From Limnohabitans sp. JirII-31 (GTDB lineage: Bacteria > Pseudomonadota > Gammaproteobacteria > Burkholderiales > Burkholderiaceae_C), in the NCBI RefSeq assembly GCF_002778315.1, contig NZ_NESA01000013.1:26378-90377 (forward strand): a DNA stretch of 64,000 nucleotides, given 5' to 3'. The position numbers and the translations under genes were made by a program. Positions within the stretch are counted from its first letter, which is position 1, and the number at the start of each line of letters is the position of its first letter. The notes under the pieces were generated by a model. It was not told where the DNA came from, did no database searches, and worked only from the letters and a program-made list of their open reading frames with translations. Positions 8,816 through 17,439 of the stretch are shown in pieces.

Positions 8816-9579
8816 TGCGCTTGTGGCAACGTGCCGTCCTGGCAGTTTTTCTGTATGGGTCTCTGGCGCTTGTTCATGCAGGCAAAGTGAACGTGGCCGT
8901 GGCGGCCAACTTCGCCGCCCCGATGCAAAAAATTGCACAAGCCTTCGCACAAGACACGGGGCACACCGCCTTGCTGGCGTTTGGTGCCACGGGCAAGTTC
9001 TACGCGCAAATCAAAAACGGTGCGCCGTTTCAGGTGCTGCTGGCGGCTGACGACGAAATACCCGCCAAGCTGGTGGCCGAGGGTAGAGGCCAAGCAGGCA
9101 CTGTGTTCACCTATGCCACCGGGCGCTTGGCCTTGTGGAGCAAACAGGCTGGCGTGGTCGACGATCAGGGCCGGGTCTTGCATGGGCCCTTGTCGCAGCA
9201 GCCCCAAGTCAAGCTGGCCCTGGCCGATCCGAGGTTGGCACCCTATGGTGCAGCCGCTGTGCAAACCTTGACCCAGCTCGGTGCCTGGCCCCGCTGGCAA
9301 AGCCACGTGGTGCAGGGCGAGAACATCGCCCAAGCCTTTCAGTTTGTGGCCACAGAAAACGCGCTGCTCGGTTTTGTGGCCTTGTCGCAGGTGTGGGCCG
9401 ATGGCCGTGTGAGCCAAGGCTCAGCGTGGGTTGTGCCACAGCAACTGCATGAACCGCTGCGCCAAGACGCGGTGCTGTTGCAAGGGGGCAAAGACCACCC
9501 CGTAGCGCTGGCCTTGATGGCGTATTTGAAGGGCGAACGGGCCAAGGCCATCATTCGCGCTTACGGGTACGAGGTCTGA
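8815..9579 (+). CDS. modA: Molybdate ABC transporter, periplasmic binding protein ModA
   Basis: A 254-residue binding protein with a short Sec signal peptide (residues 1-22, ending VHAG) followed by [18 protein letters not shown], the typical ModA opening that contributes to oxyanion binding. [17 protein letters not shown] and [12 protein letters not shown] are further ModA landmarks. It delivers molybdate or tungstate to ModBC. The ATG at 8815 overlaps the vapC stop; GTG at 8812 is an alternative one codon earlier. GGAG at 8803-8806 is the probable ribosome-binding site. Molybdate import fits the molybdenum-dependent xanthine dehydrogenases encoded at both sides of the window. Confidence 0.94.
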   Translation: MRLWQRAVLAVFLYGSLALVHAGKVNVAVAANFAAPMQKIAQAFAQDTGHTALLAFGATGKFYAQIKNGAPFQVLLAADDEIPAKLVAEGRGQAGTVFTYATGRLALWSKQAGVVDDQGRVLHGPLSQQPQVKLALADPRLAPYGAAAVQTLTQLGAWPRWQSHVVQGENIAQAFQFVATENALLGFVALSQVWADGRVSQGSAWVVPQQLHEPLRQDAVLLQGGKDHPVALALMAYLKGERAKAIIRAYGYEV

Positions 9580-9604
9580 AGCGCATGAGGTTGAAAGCAT
9601 CGCC

Positions 9605-10288
9605 ATGAATTTCTCCCCCGACGATTACAAGGCCGTGTGGCTCACGCTGCAGCTCGCCACAGCCACCATGCTGTTGCTGTTGCTGTTGGCCACGCCGCTG
9701 GCGTGGTGGTTGGCGCGTAGCCGTTCGGTGTGGCGCACACCGGTCAGTGCGGTGGTGGCCTTGCCCTTGGTCTTGCCACCCACGGTGCTGGGTTTTTATT
9801 TGCTGGTGGCTTTGGGGCCGCACGGGCCGGTGGGGCAGTTCACGCAGTGGGCAGGTTGGGGCAGCTTGGCCTTTAGTTTCACGGGCTTGTTGTTGGGCTC
9901 GGTGATTTATTCTTTGCCGTTTGCGGTGCAGCCTTTGCAACATGCTTTTGAGGCCATGGGCACGAGGCCCATGGAAGTGGCGGCCACCTTGCGCGCCAGT
10001 CCGTGGGATGCGTTCTTCAGTGTCGCCGTGCCTCTGGCGCGCCCTGGCTTTGTCACGGCGGCCATTCTGAGTTTTGCCCACACGGTGGGTGAATTTGGCG
10101 TGGTGTTGATGATTGGCGGCAACATTCCCGACAAAACCCGCGTTGTCTCCACGCAAATCTATGGTCACGTCGAAGCCATGCAGTACGACCAAGCGCACAG
10201 TCTGGCAGGGCTCATGCTGGTGTTCTCGTTCGTGGTGTTGATGGCCGTGGCGTGGTTCAACCAACGTGGCAGTCGGGTGACACCATGA
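9605..10288 (+). CDS. modB: Molybdate ABC transporter permease ModB
   Basis: A 227-residue inner-membrane permease with about five hydrophobic helices. The motif [20 protein letters not shown] near residue 138 is the cytoplasmic EAA loop that docks with the ATPase, and [13 protein letters not shown] near residue 58 is typical of ModB. It forms the channel for molybdate with ModA and ModC. It starts 25 nt after modA and its stop overlaps the modC start by four bases (ATGA). Length and motifs are standard for the family. Confidence 0.94.
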   Translation: MNFSPDDYKAVWLTLQLATATMLLLLLLATPLAWWLARSRSVWRTPVSAVVALPLVLPPTVLGFYLLVALGPHGPVGQFTQWAGWGSLAFSFTGLLLGSVIYSLPFAVQPLQHAFEAMGTRPMEVAATLRASPWDAFFSVAVPLARPGFVTAAILSFAHTVGEFGVVLMIGGNIPDKTRVVSTQIYGHVEAMQYDQAHSLAGLMLVFSFVVLMAVAWFNQRGSRVTP

Positions 10289-11361
10289 GCCCACAGCTTC
10301 ACTTGTGCGTGCAATTGCCGCGTGTTGATTTTTCGCTGGATGTGGATGTTCGCTTGCCCGCGCATGGCATCACGGCGGTGTATGGCGTCTCGGGATCGGG
10401 CAAAACCAGTTTGTTGCGCGCGGTGGCGGGCCTGGAGCCTCAGGCGCGTGGTCGCGTGGATCTGGCCGGCCAGGTGTGGCAAGACGATGCACAAGGCATT
10501 CGTTTGCCTACCCACCAACGCCCAGTGGGCTATGTGTTTCAAGAGGCCAGCTTGTTTGACCACTTGGATGTGCAGGGCAACCTGAGCTTTGGCCTGCGCC
10601 GCAGCGCGGGTCAACCACACACCCTGGATGCCGCCATTGCCTTGCTGGGCATTGGCGGTTTGCTCCAGCGCCGTGTGCAACAACTCTCAGGCGGTGAGCG
10701 CCAGCGTGTGGCCATTGCCCGTGCTTTGGCGACGCAGCCTGCCTTGCTGTTGCTGGATGAACCCTTGGCTGCGCTCGACGCTGCCAGACGACAAGACATC
10801 TTGCCGTGGCTGGAAAAGTTACGCGACGAGTTGCAACTGCCCATGTTGTATGTGACCCATGCCATGGACGAAGTAGCGCGTTTGGCCGACACCATGCTGC
10901 TGATGCAACAAGGTCGTGTGCAGGCGGTGGGGCCCGTGTCTGACGTGCTCGCAGGCAGTGATGCGGCGCTGATGTTGGGTGACGATGTGGGCGCTTTGTT
11001 AGACGCCCACGTGCAAGCCTTGGATATCACGTGGCACTTGGCGCAAGTCGGCTTTGACGGTGGGGCCATGTGGTTGCGCGATACCGGCTTGGTGCTGGGA
11101 CAACGGGTGCGCCTGCGTGTGTTGGCGCGCGACGTGAGCATCAACGTGCAGGCCGCCACAGGCACCAGCATTCAAAACCATGTGCCGGGCGTGGTGCAGT
11201 CGTTGACGCCAGACCTCCACCCCTCTCAGGTCTTGGTACGCGTGGCCTGCGGACCGTCGGTGTTGGTGGCGCGGGTCACCGCACGGGCAGTGCACGAGCT
11301 GGGACTGACCGCTGGGCAAACTGTGTGGGCGCAGGTCAAGTCGGTGGCCTTGGTCAAGTAG
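10285..11361 (+). CDS. modC: Molybdate ABC transporter ATP-binding protein ModC
   Basis: A 358-residue ATPase. Walker A is GVSGSGKTS near residue 35, the ABC signature is [15 protein letters not shown] near residue 133, and Walker B is [12 protein letters not shown] near residue 155. The last ~70 residues form a TOBE-type molybdate-binding domain, which may sense intracellular oxyanion. ATG 10285 overlaps the modB stop (ATGA); longer starts inside modB are unlikely. The gene's last 8 bp overlap the tail of the convergent LysR gene, so the two transcripts must interfere or terminate within each other. Confidence 0.94.
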   Translation: MSPQLHLCVQLPRVDFSLDVDVRLPAHGITAVYGVSGSGKTSLLRAVAGLEPQARGRVDLAGQVWQDDAQGIRLPTHQRPVGYVFQEASLFDHLDVQGNLSFGLRRSAGQPHTLDAAIALLGIGGLLQRRVQQLSGGERQRVAIARALATQPALLLLDEPLAALDAARRQDILPWLEKLRDELQLPMLYVTHAMDEVARLADTMLLMQQGRVQAVGPVSDVLAGSDAALMLGDDVGALLDAHVQALDITWHLAQVGFDGGAMWLRDTGLVLGQRVRLRVLARDVSINVQAATGTSIQNHVPGVVQSLTPDLHPSQVLVRVACGPSVLVARVTARAVHELGLTAGQTVWAQVKSVALVK

Positions 11362-12280
11362 CGCGACCAGACGCAGCGCGTGCGCGGGGTGCCTGCACGA
11401 TCTCTTGAAACATCTGTTTGAGTTGCGCGCTCAGCGGCGACTCGGTGCGCGACTTCATGGTGACCCAACCAAAGCGTGCTTTGGCGTTGAGCGCTGGCGT
11501 CATGGGCAACTCCACCAAGTCGGGGGCTGCTGCGCGAATGGCTAGCACCACGGCATCGCTGTGACGGGCCACGTCCAGCAGGCTTGAAATTTCTTCGCAG
11601 CGCAAATTCACCAGTGCATCGGGATGCGCCTGCGGACCGTAGCGCTCCATCAAGATGCGGGCCACTTCATCGCTCAAGGGGGTAGACGCCACGGGGTAAC
11701 CGCGCACCATGTCAAGCGTCACCTTGCGTCGCTTGGCAAGCGGATGCCCTTTGCGACACATGAAGGCGCCGTCGATTTCTTGCACCAGCTCAACGTGCAG
11801 GTCGGTGGCGGGTTTGAGTGACCGTATGTCAATCACCAGTGCATCCAAGCGGCGTTCGCGCAAGGACTGAATCAATAACTCCGTGCTGCCGCGTGAAATA
11901 TCGATCTGCGCTTTGGGGTGTTCACGCGCCATGTGCATGAGCAGTGGTGTCATCAACAACGCGCCCGGGCCAGACCCCAAGCCAATGCGCACCTGGCCGA
12001 TCTCACCCTTGAGCAAGCGTTGTCCGGTTTGGCGCAGCTCATGCGCGCCATCGACCAAGTGTTGTGCATGCCGCACGATGTGTTGGCCAAAGGCGGTCAG
12101 CTCGTTCTTTCGGCCAATGCGGTCGAACAAAGCTTGCCCCAGTTCGTCCTCCAGCGACTTGATGCTGCGACTCAGCGCAGGTTGCGTCAGGTGCAGCTTG
12201 TCGGCGGTTTTGCTGAACGAGCCTTGGCGGGCCAGCTCGATCAAGTGTTTGAGTTGAACCAGGGTCATGGTTGCATCCAT
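11354..12280 (-). CDS. LysR-family transcriptional regulator
   Basis: A LysR regulator of 308 residues (304 if the second ATG at 12268 is used). The N-terminal helix-turn-helix includes TQPALSRSIKSLEDELG and the rest is the effector-binding domain. It is divergent from the Bug receptor and M20 amidohydrolase genes beginning at 12392 and probably controls them. Its 3' end overlaps modC by 8 bp in convergent orientation. Effector unknown; an N-acyl amino acid or the Bug ligand would suit the context. Confidence 0.9.
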   Translation of the reverse strand: MDATMTLVQLKHLIELARQGSFSKTADKLHLTQPALSRSIKSLEDELGQALFDRIGRKNELTAFGQHIVRHAQHLVDGAHELRQTGQRLLKGEIGQVRIGLGSGPGALLMTPLLMHMAREHPKAQIDISRGSTELLIQSLRERRLDALVIDIRSLKPATDLHVELVQEIDGAFMCRKGHPLAKRRKVTLDMVRGYPVASTPLSDEVARILMERYGPQAHPDALVNLRCEEISSLLDVARHSDAVVLAIRAAAPDLVELPMTPALNAKARFGWVTMKSRTESPLSAQLKQMFQEIVQAPRARAASGRAT

Positions 12281-12391
12281 TCATGCATTTAAATTATGGA
12301 AATCAATACAACAATGCATTGGACATTATATTTTTGCATTTCTACGATCAGCCCATCACACCACCCATGTCACCACCCAAGGAGTTGACAC
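12281..12391. promoter_or_regulatory. Divergent control region of LysR and the Bug/M20 operon
   Basis: This 111-bp region is strongly AT-rich between about 12286 and 12340. It contains TGCAT twice (near 12285 and 12315) about 30 bp apart, possible half-sites for the LysR protein. AAGGAG at 12380-12385 is the ribosome-binding site of the Bug gene at 12392. Promoter boxes were not confidently identified. Confidence 0.4.
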
Positions 12392-13378
12392 ATGCCTTTC
12401 ACACTTCGCCGTTTGTTTCCGCTGTTGGCCAGTTTGTTGATGAGTGGCGCCGTGTTGGCGCAGACCTACCCCAGCAAGCCCGTGACCTTGATGGTGCCGT
12501 ACCCGGCGGGCGGTTTGTCAGACGTGATCGCACGCACGGTCAACACCACCTTGGCGAAAAACTTTGGTCAACCCGTGATCGTGGAAAACTTAGGCGGCGT
12601 GAGCGGTGCCATTGCAGCCCAGAAGGTATTGAACTCACCGTCTGACGGGCAAATCATTTTTCAGGGCTCGCCCAACGAACTGATCTTGTCGCCTCTGGCC
12701 AATGCGGCGGTGAAGTTCAAGAGCGAAGACTTCCGCCTGGTGCAAATGATTGCCACCGCACAAATTGCCTTTTTGGCGCGCAAAGATTTGCCCGTCAACA
12801 ACGTGGATGAATTTGTGGACTACGCCCGAAAAATGGCCAAAGAAGGCAAGCCCATCACCTACGCCAGCGTGGGGCCGGGTTCGTTTTATCACCTGCTGGG
12901 TGAGCATTTGTCCAAGGTCACCCACATCGAGATGACCCATGTGCCCTACAAAGGCGCGGCACCTGCCAACCAAGATTTGTTGGGCGGCCAGGTGGATATC
13001 TTTTTGGCACCCTTTGGCAAGTCGTATGACGAGTTGGCCAAACAAGGCAAGCTGAAAATTTTGGCCATGCTCAACACCGAGCGCTTGGAGGGGGTCAAAG
13101 ACTATCCCGCCATCACCGAGAGCAAAGCGCTCAAGACCTTCACCTTCACCATCTGGACCGGTTACTTTGTGAAAAAAGACACGCCAGAGCCCATCGTCCA
13201 AACCATCCACAAAGCCATCACCGATTCATTGACCGACCCAGCCGTGCGCAGCGGCTTAGAAGCCAACAGCCAACTCGTGGCTAAGCCTTTGTCACTGGTG
13301 GCGGTAGACAAGGCCTATGTGGATGGCACGGCACAGTTCCGCGCCATCGCCAAGTCCATCAACTTGCAGCCACAGTGA
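12392..13378 (+). CDS. Bug-family (TctC-like) periplasmic receptor
   Basis: A 328-residue Bug receptor with a Sec signal peptide ending near VLAQ (about residue 24). Characteristic segments are YPSKPVTLMVPYPAGGLSD near residue 26, THVPYKGAAPANQDLLGGQ near residue 185 and FLAPFGKSYDELAKQGKLK after it. It binds a small carboxylate in the periplasm. The M20 amidohydrolase gene starts 1 nt after its stop, so the ligand may be an N-acyl amino acid whose amide the hydrolase splits (inference). No TctA/TctB partner is nearby. Confidence 0.92.
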   Translation: MPFTLRRLFPLLASLLMSGAVLAQTYPSKPVTLMVPYPAGGLSDVIARTVNTTLAKNFGQPVIVENLGGVSGAIAAQKVLNSPSDGQIIFQGSPNELILSPLANAAVKFKSEDFRLVQMIATAQIAFLARKDLPVNNVDEFVDYARKMAKEGKPITYASVGPGSFYHLLGEHLSKVTHIEMTHVPYKGAAPANQDLLGGQVDIFLAPFGKSYDELAKQGKLKILAMLNTERLEGVKDYPAITESKALKTFTFTIWTGYFVKKDTPEPIVQTIHKAITDSLTDPAVRSGLEANSQLVAKPLSLVAVDKAYVDGTAQFRAIAKSINLQPQ

Positions 13379-13379
13379 C

Positions 13380-14555
13380 ATGAGCTATTTGCGTGATGCC
13401 TTGGTGGACCGCGTGGGTGAGTTCATCCAGATGCGGCGCGACATCCACCGCCACCCCGAACTGGCCTACGCCGAGCACCGAACCGCTGACCTGGTGGCCA
13501 GCAAGCTCAAGAGCTGGGGCTACGCGGTACATCGTGGCTTGGGCGGCACAGGCGTGGTGGGCACCTTGCAGCGTGGACACAGTGCGCGCCGCTTGGGTCT
13601 GCGTGCCGACATGGATGCCTTGCCCATCGAAGAAGCCACTGGGCTGGCCTGGGCCAGTGCCAACCCGGGCGTGATGCACGCCTGCGGCCACGATGGTCAC
13701 ACGGCCATCTTGCTGGCGGCGGCCAAAACAATTGCAGACGATGTGAACTTTGACGGCACTTTGCATTTGATTTTTCAACCCGCAGAAGAAGGCGGTGGCG
13801 GCGCCTTGCGCATGATCGAAGACGGTTTGTTTGAACAACACCCGTGTGATGCGGTGTTTGCCATGCACAACATGCCGGGTGTGCCCACAGGCCACTTGGT
13901 GCTGCGTGACGGACCCGCCATGGCGTCGAGCGACTACGTGACCATCCGCGTCAACGGACAAGGTGGCCACGGTGCCATGCCGCACCGCGCCGCAGACCCG
14001 CTGGTGGCCGCATCGTCCATCGTCATGGCTTTGCAAACCGTGGTGTCGCGCAATGTGGACCCGCAGCACACCGCCGTGGTCACGGTGGGCGCGTTTCACG
14101 CAGGAGTCGCCAACAACGTCATACCCGCTCTAGCCACGCTGGAGTTGAGTGTGCGTGCGCTCGATCCGCAGGTGCGCCAATTGCTGGAGCAGCGCATCAA
14201 AGCTTTGGTGATAGCCCAAGCTGAGAGCTTTGGCGTACACGCCGAGGTGGACTGGAAGCCCGGCTACTGCGTGTTGGTCAACACCGAAGCAGAAACCCAG
14301 TTTGCGCGTCGTGTGGCACTCAAGCTGCGCGGTGAGGCCGGTGTCACTCTCAATGGCCCCGCGTTGACCGGCAGCGAAGACTTTGCCTTCATGCTGCAAC
14401 GCGTGCCTGGCAGCTATGTGCTGATTGGCAATGGCGACGGTGACTCTGCGGGCGCGTGCATGGTGCACAACCCAGCGTATGACTTCAACGACGACAACAT
14501 TGCCATTGGCGCTTCTTATTGGGCATTGCTTGTTCAGGAGTTTTTTGCCCACTAG
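13380..14555 (+). CDS. M20-family amidohydrolase (hippurate hydrolase / aminoacylase type)
   Basis: A 391-residue cytoplasmic metallo-amidohydrolase of peptidase family M20D. Metal ligands are visible in HACGHDGHTA near residue 102, QPAEEGGGGA near residue 137, MHNMPG near residue 163 and GSEDFAFML near residue 336. Family members cleave N-acyl amino acids such as hippurate, or indole-acetyl conjugates. ATG 13380 lies 1 nt after the Bug stop; upstream starts in the open frame would overlap that gene. The exact acyl group is unknown. Confidence 0.92.
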   Translation: MSYLRDALVDRVGEFIQMRRDIHRHPELAYAEHRTADLVASKLKSWGYAVHRGLGGTGVVGTLQRGHSARRLGLRADMDALPIEEATGLAWASANPGVMHACGHDGHTAILLAAAKTIADDVNFDGTLHLIFQPAEEGGGGALRMIEDGLFEQHPCDAVFAMHNMPGVPTGHLVLRDGPAMASSDYVTIRVNGQGGHGAMPHRAADPLVAASSIVMALQTVVSRNVDPQHTAVVTVGAFHAGVANNVIPALATLELSVRALDPQVRQLLEQRIKALVIAQAESFGVHAEVDWKPGYCVLVNTEAETQFARRVALKLRGEAGVTLNGPALTGSEDFAFMLQRVPGSYVLIGNGDGDSAGACMVHNPAYDFNDDNIAIGASYWALLVQEFFAH

Positions 14556-14586
14556 AATGAATTAACCATCGACCTTGTGTCGACGT

Positions 14587-14775
14587 GTCATCGGGAGAGA
14601 CTGCCCCTGTTTCACAGGGCAGCGCCGAAGGAGCAACCGCCCCGGAAACTCTCAGGCAAAAGGACCGATGACATGCAAATCTCTGAAGAGCGTTTGGCGT
14701 ATTCGTCCGCCAATCCACCGAAGGAGCAAACCAGCACCGCGCGTGCTGCGTGAATCTCTCAGGTTCAAGACAGAG
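14587..14775 (+). promoter_or_regulatory. Tandem glycine riboswitch (two aptamers)
   Basis: Two glycine-aptamer-like domains lie head to tail. The first has outer stem GTCATCGG (14587-14594) pairing with CCGATGAC (14665-14672) and contains GGGAGAGAC, GCCGAAGGAGCAA and AAACTCTCAGGCAAAAGGAC. The second has outer stem CTCTG (14681-14685) with CAGAG (14771-14775) and contains CACCGAAGGAGCAAACC and GAATCTCTCAGG. An 8-nt linker joins them, which is the classic cooperative architecture. About 60 nt separate it from the start of the downstream FAD oxidase gene. No intrinsic terminator is obvious in that gap, so control may be at translation; the self-complementary GTTGGGCCCAAC at 14799-14810 is a candidate switching element. 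Confidence 0.93.
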
Positions 14776-14836
14776 GGGGCGCCTGATGGCATGTTGCCGT
14801 TGGGCCCAACCCTCGACGTTTTGAAAGCTCATTCCT

Positions 14837-16111
14837 ATGACTTCGATTGCCATCATCGGCGGCGGTATCACCGGCGTCACCTCGGCCTACGCGTTGGCCA
14901 AACGCGGTTTCTCGGTCACCTTGTTCGAACGCCACCGCTACGCGGCCATGGAAACTTCGTTTGCCAATGGCGGCCAACTCTCTGCCTCCAATGCCGAGGT
15001 GTGGAACTACACCGGCACCATCCTCAAAGGCTTGAAGTGGATGCTCAAAAGCGATGCGCCGCTGCTGGTCAACCCCAAGCCCAGCTGGCACAAGCTGTCG
15101 TGGTTTGCCGAATTCATCGCGGCCATCCCGCACTACGAACGCAACACGGTGCAGACCGCACGCATGGCCGTGGCGGCACGTGCGCACTTGTTTGCTTGGG
15201 CACAAGAAGAGGGCATTGATTTCGATCTCAAGCGCGAAGGCATCTTGCACATCTACCGCGACAAACAAGGCTTTGAGCACGCGGGCGAGGTGTCCAAGCT
15301 GTTGGCCCAAGGCGGTTTGCCACGTCGTGCCGTGACACCACAAGAAATGAAAGCCATTGAACCCACGCTGGCTGGCAATTACTACGGAGGTTATTTCACC
15401 GAAAGCGATTCAACCGGCGACATCCACAAATTCACCAATGGTTTGGCTGCTGCCGCTCAACGTTTGGGCGTGCGCATTCTGTACGGCCAAGACGTGACCT
15501 CGGTCAGCAGCAATGGCACCCAGGCCGTGGTCAAGGTGGCCTCACAAGATGGGCAGCCCTGCGTGCACACGTTCGACAGCTTGGTCATCTGCGCCGGTAC
15601 GGCCAGCCGTGAATTGGCCGCACAGCTGGGCGACCGCGTCAACGTCTACCCCGTCAAAGGCTACTCGATCACGGTCAACCTCAACGATGCCGCCAGCCAA
15701 GCCGGCGCGCCTGTGGTGAGCCTGCTCGACGACGAAACCAAACTGGTCACCAGCCGTTTAGGCGTGGACCGTTTCCGCGTGGCAGGTACGGCCGAGTTCA
15801 ACGGCTTCAACCGTGACATCCGTGCTGACCGCATCCGTCCTTTGGTGGCATGGGTGGAGCAGTGCTTTCCCAAAATCGATACCCGCTCGGTGGTGCCATG
15901 GGCCGGGCTGCGCCCCATGATGCCCAACATGATGCCGCGTGTGGGTCGAGGCAAAGCGGCCAACGTGTTCTACAACACAGGCCACGGCCATTTGGGCTGG
16001 ACTTTGTCTGCCGTGACCGCTGACATGGTGGGTGATGTGGTGGCCGATGCCATGCGGGCACAAACACCTTCGCCCATTTCGGTGTCTGGCGCTAAGGCTG
16101 TTGCCGCTTGA
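14837..16111 (+). CDS. DadA-like FAD-dependent D-amino-acid (or glycine) dehydrogenase
   Basis: A 424-residue flavoprotein of the DAO family, closest by overall pattern to D-amino-acid dehydrogenase DadA. The dinucleotide-binding motif IAIIGGGITGVTSAYALAK is at residues 4-22, and the C-terminal FAD motif NTGHGHLGWTLSAVTADM is near residue 380. DadA-type enzymes oxidise D-amino acids to 2-keto acids and pass electrons to the respiratory chain. The gene sits directly under a tandem glycine riboswitch, which implies that glycine, or an amino acid interconverted with it, is the physiological cue. A good terminator follows at 16166. Substrate (D-alanine, glycine or sarcosine-like) is unresolved. 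Confidence 0.88.
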   Translation: MTSIAIIGGGITGVTSAYALAKRGFSVTLFERHRYAAMETSFANGGQLSASNAEVWNYTGTILKGLKWMLKSDAPLLVNPKPSWHKLSWFAEFIAAIPHYERNTVQTARMAVAARAHLFAWAQEEGIDFDLKREGILHIYRDKQGFEHAGEVSKLLAQGGLPRRAVTPQEMKAIEPTLAGNYYGGYFTESDSTGDIHKFTNGLAAAAQRLGVRILYGQDVTSVSSNGTQAVVKVASQDGQPCVHTFDSLVICAGTASRELAAQLGDRVNVYPVKGYSITVNLNDAASQAGAPVVSLLDDETKLVTSRLGVDRFRVAGTAEFNGFNRDIRADRIRPLVAWVEQCFPKIDTRSVVPWAGLRPMMPNMMPRVGRGKAANVFYNTGHGHLGWTLSAVTADMVGDVVADAMRAQTPSPISVSGAKAVAA

Positions 16112-16165
16112 TACATCGTGTGCGGCCTAAGCATTTGACCGCGCATATGCACTGGCAAAATACCC

Positions 16166-16187
16166 ACGGGCCTTCGGGCCCGTTTTT
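16166..16187 (+). terminator. Rho-independent terminator of the riboswitch/DadA unit
   Basis: ACGGGCC (16166-16172), loop TTCG and GGCCCGT (16177-16183) form a 7-bp stem with a stable tetraloop, followed by TTTT. It lies 55 bp after the oxidase stop and 30 bp before the next gene, so the downstream oxidoreductase needs its own promoter or read-through. Confidence 0.8.
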
Positions 16188-16216
16188 CATCGGCCCTACT
16201 TTTTCTAGAACACACC

Positions 16217-17263
16217 ATGACTCCCACACGCATTGCCGTGGCCGGTGCCGGTTACATCGGTCAAGCCCACATGCACGCGGCTCAACACAGTGCCACGGTC
16301 ACGTTGACCGCGGTGGTTGACCCATCGCCTGTGGCCAAAGAGGTTGCGGCCAAAGCCGGAGTGCCTTGTTACGCCTCCTTGGCCGAGTTATTTGCCAACG
16401 ACCGTCCCGATGGCGTGGTGTTGGCCACGCCCAACGCCCTGCATGTGGCCCACGCGCTGGAATGCATGCAAGCGGGTGTTCCTTGTTTGCTAGAAAAGCC
16501 CATTGCACCCACCGTGGCCGAAGCGCAAACCCTGGTGGACCAGGTGGAGGCTACAGGTGCCAAAGTGCTGATTGGCCACCACCGCGCGCACAGCCCCATC
16601 ATGGCCAAAGCCAAAGCCGTGGTGCAAAGCGGAGAACTGGGCCAGTTGGTGGCGGTGATGGGCAGCGCCACCTTTTACAAGCCCGACCAGTACTACGCCG
16701 ATGGCCCGTGGCGATGTGAGGTGGGTGGCGGGCCCATCTTGCTCAATATGATTCACGAGGTGCACAACCTGCGCATGCTGTGTGGCGATATCGTGGCGGT
16801 GCAAGCGTTTGCCTCGAATGCCATCCGCGGCTTTGCGGTGGAAGACACGGTCTCCATCAACCTGCGGTTTGCCAACGGCGTGCTGGGCACCTTCTTGTTG
16901 TCTGACACCGCAGCGTGTGCGCGCAGTTGGGAACAAACCTCGCAAGAAAACAAGGCCTACACCAGCTACGACGACGAAGACTGTTATGTGATCACAGGCA
17001 CCAATGGCAGTTTGTCGGTGCCCACCATGCGCTTGAAAACCTACCCCCGTCCCGAGGACCGCTCGTGGTGGAAACCGTTTGACGTCAGCACGGTCGAGAT
17101 GGTGCGCACCGATCCGATTGCGCAACAAATGGAACACTTCGGTGCCGTGGTGCGAGGCGAAGCGACACCGTTGGTCACCGCACGCGATGGCTTGGCCAAT
17201 TTGCGCGTCACCGAAGCCATTGTCGAAGCTGCCAAAACCGGCAGCACCATCGCTTTGGTGTGA
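16217..17263 (+). CDS. Gfo/Idh/MocA-family NAD(P)-dependent oxidoreductase
   Basis: A 348-residue oxidoreductase. The N-terminal Rossmann domain begins with IAVAGAGYIGQAHMHAA (residues 5-21), and LLEKPIAPT near residue 93 carries the catalytic lysine of the family. The C-terminal alpha/beta domain (about residues 125-348) has YADGPWRCEVGGGPILLN-type substrate-site sequence. Family members oxidise sugars, inositols or related polyols. It stands alone between a terminator and an unrelated NYN gene, so context gives no substrate. Confidence 0.88.
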   Translation: MTPTRIAVAGAGYIGQAHMHAAQHSATVTLTAVVDPSPVAKEVAAKAGVPCYASLAELFANDRPDGVVLATPNALHVAHALECMQAGVPCLLEKPIAPTVAEAQTLVDQVEATGAKVLIGHHRAHSPIMAKAKAVVQSGELGQLVAVMGSATFYKPDQYYADGPWRCEVGGGPILLNMIHEVHNLRMLCGDIVAVQAFASNAIRGFAVEDTVSINLRFANGVLGTFLLSDTAACARSWEQTSQENKAYTSYDDEDCYVITGTNGSLSVPTMRLKTYPRPEDRSWWKPFDVSTVEMVRTDPIAQQMEHFGAVVRGEATPLVTARDGLANLRVTEAIVEAAKTGSTIALV

Positions 17264-17299
17264 GTCAACGCCTCAAAACCAAGCGGTTGCGCTAGAGCG

Positions 17300-17357
17300 T
17301 TGACTGCAAGTTGTGGAATGCAAAATTTTGTGCAGTTGTTCTCAACATTGCGATAAA
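17300..17357 (+). promoter_or_regulatory. Possible promoter region of the NYN gene
   Basis: The region carries the palindrome CAAAATTTTG (17321-17330) and a weak sigma-70-like pair, TTGTGC at 17328 and GATAAA at 17352 with an 18-bp spacer. TTGACT at 17300 is an alternative -35. All matches are partial, so this is a tentative call. Transcription from here would run through the hairpin at 17413-17438 before reaching the NYN start codon. Confidence 0.3.
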
Positions 17358-17412
17358 ATTCGATTCATACAATCCCTTCGCGGTGTCATTAAGTTGGCTC
17401 ATGCTTAGGGCG

Positions 17413-17438
17413 AAAAAGCCACCGCAAGGTGGCTTTTT
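17413..17438. terminator. Perfect bidirectional hairpin/terminator just before the NYN gene
   Basis: AAAAAGCCACC (17413-17423), loop GCAA and GGTGGCTTTTT (17428-17438) form an 11-bp perfect stem with A and T tracts, so it can terminate in both directions. It may end the Gfo/Idh/MocA transcript. Its right edge is one base before the ATG at 17440, so any transcript starting upstream would place this GNRA-loop hairpin against the start codon. Confidence 0.75.
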
Positions 17439-17439
17439 C

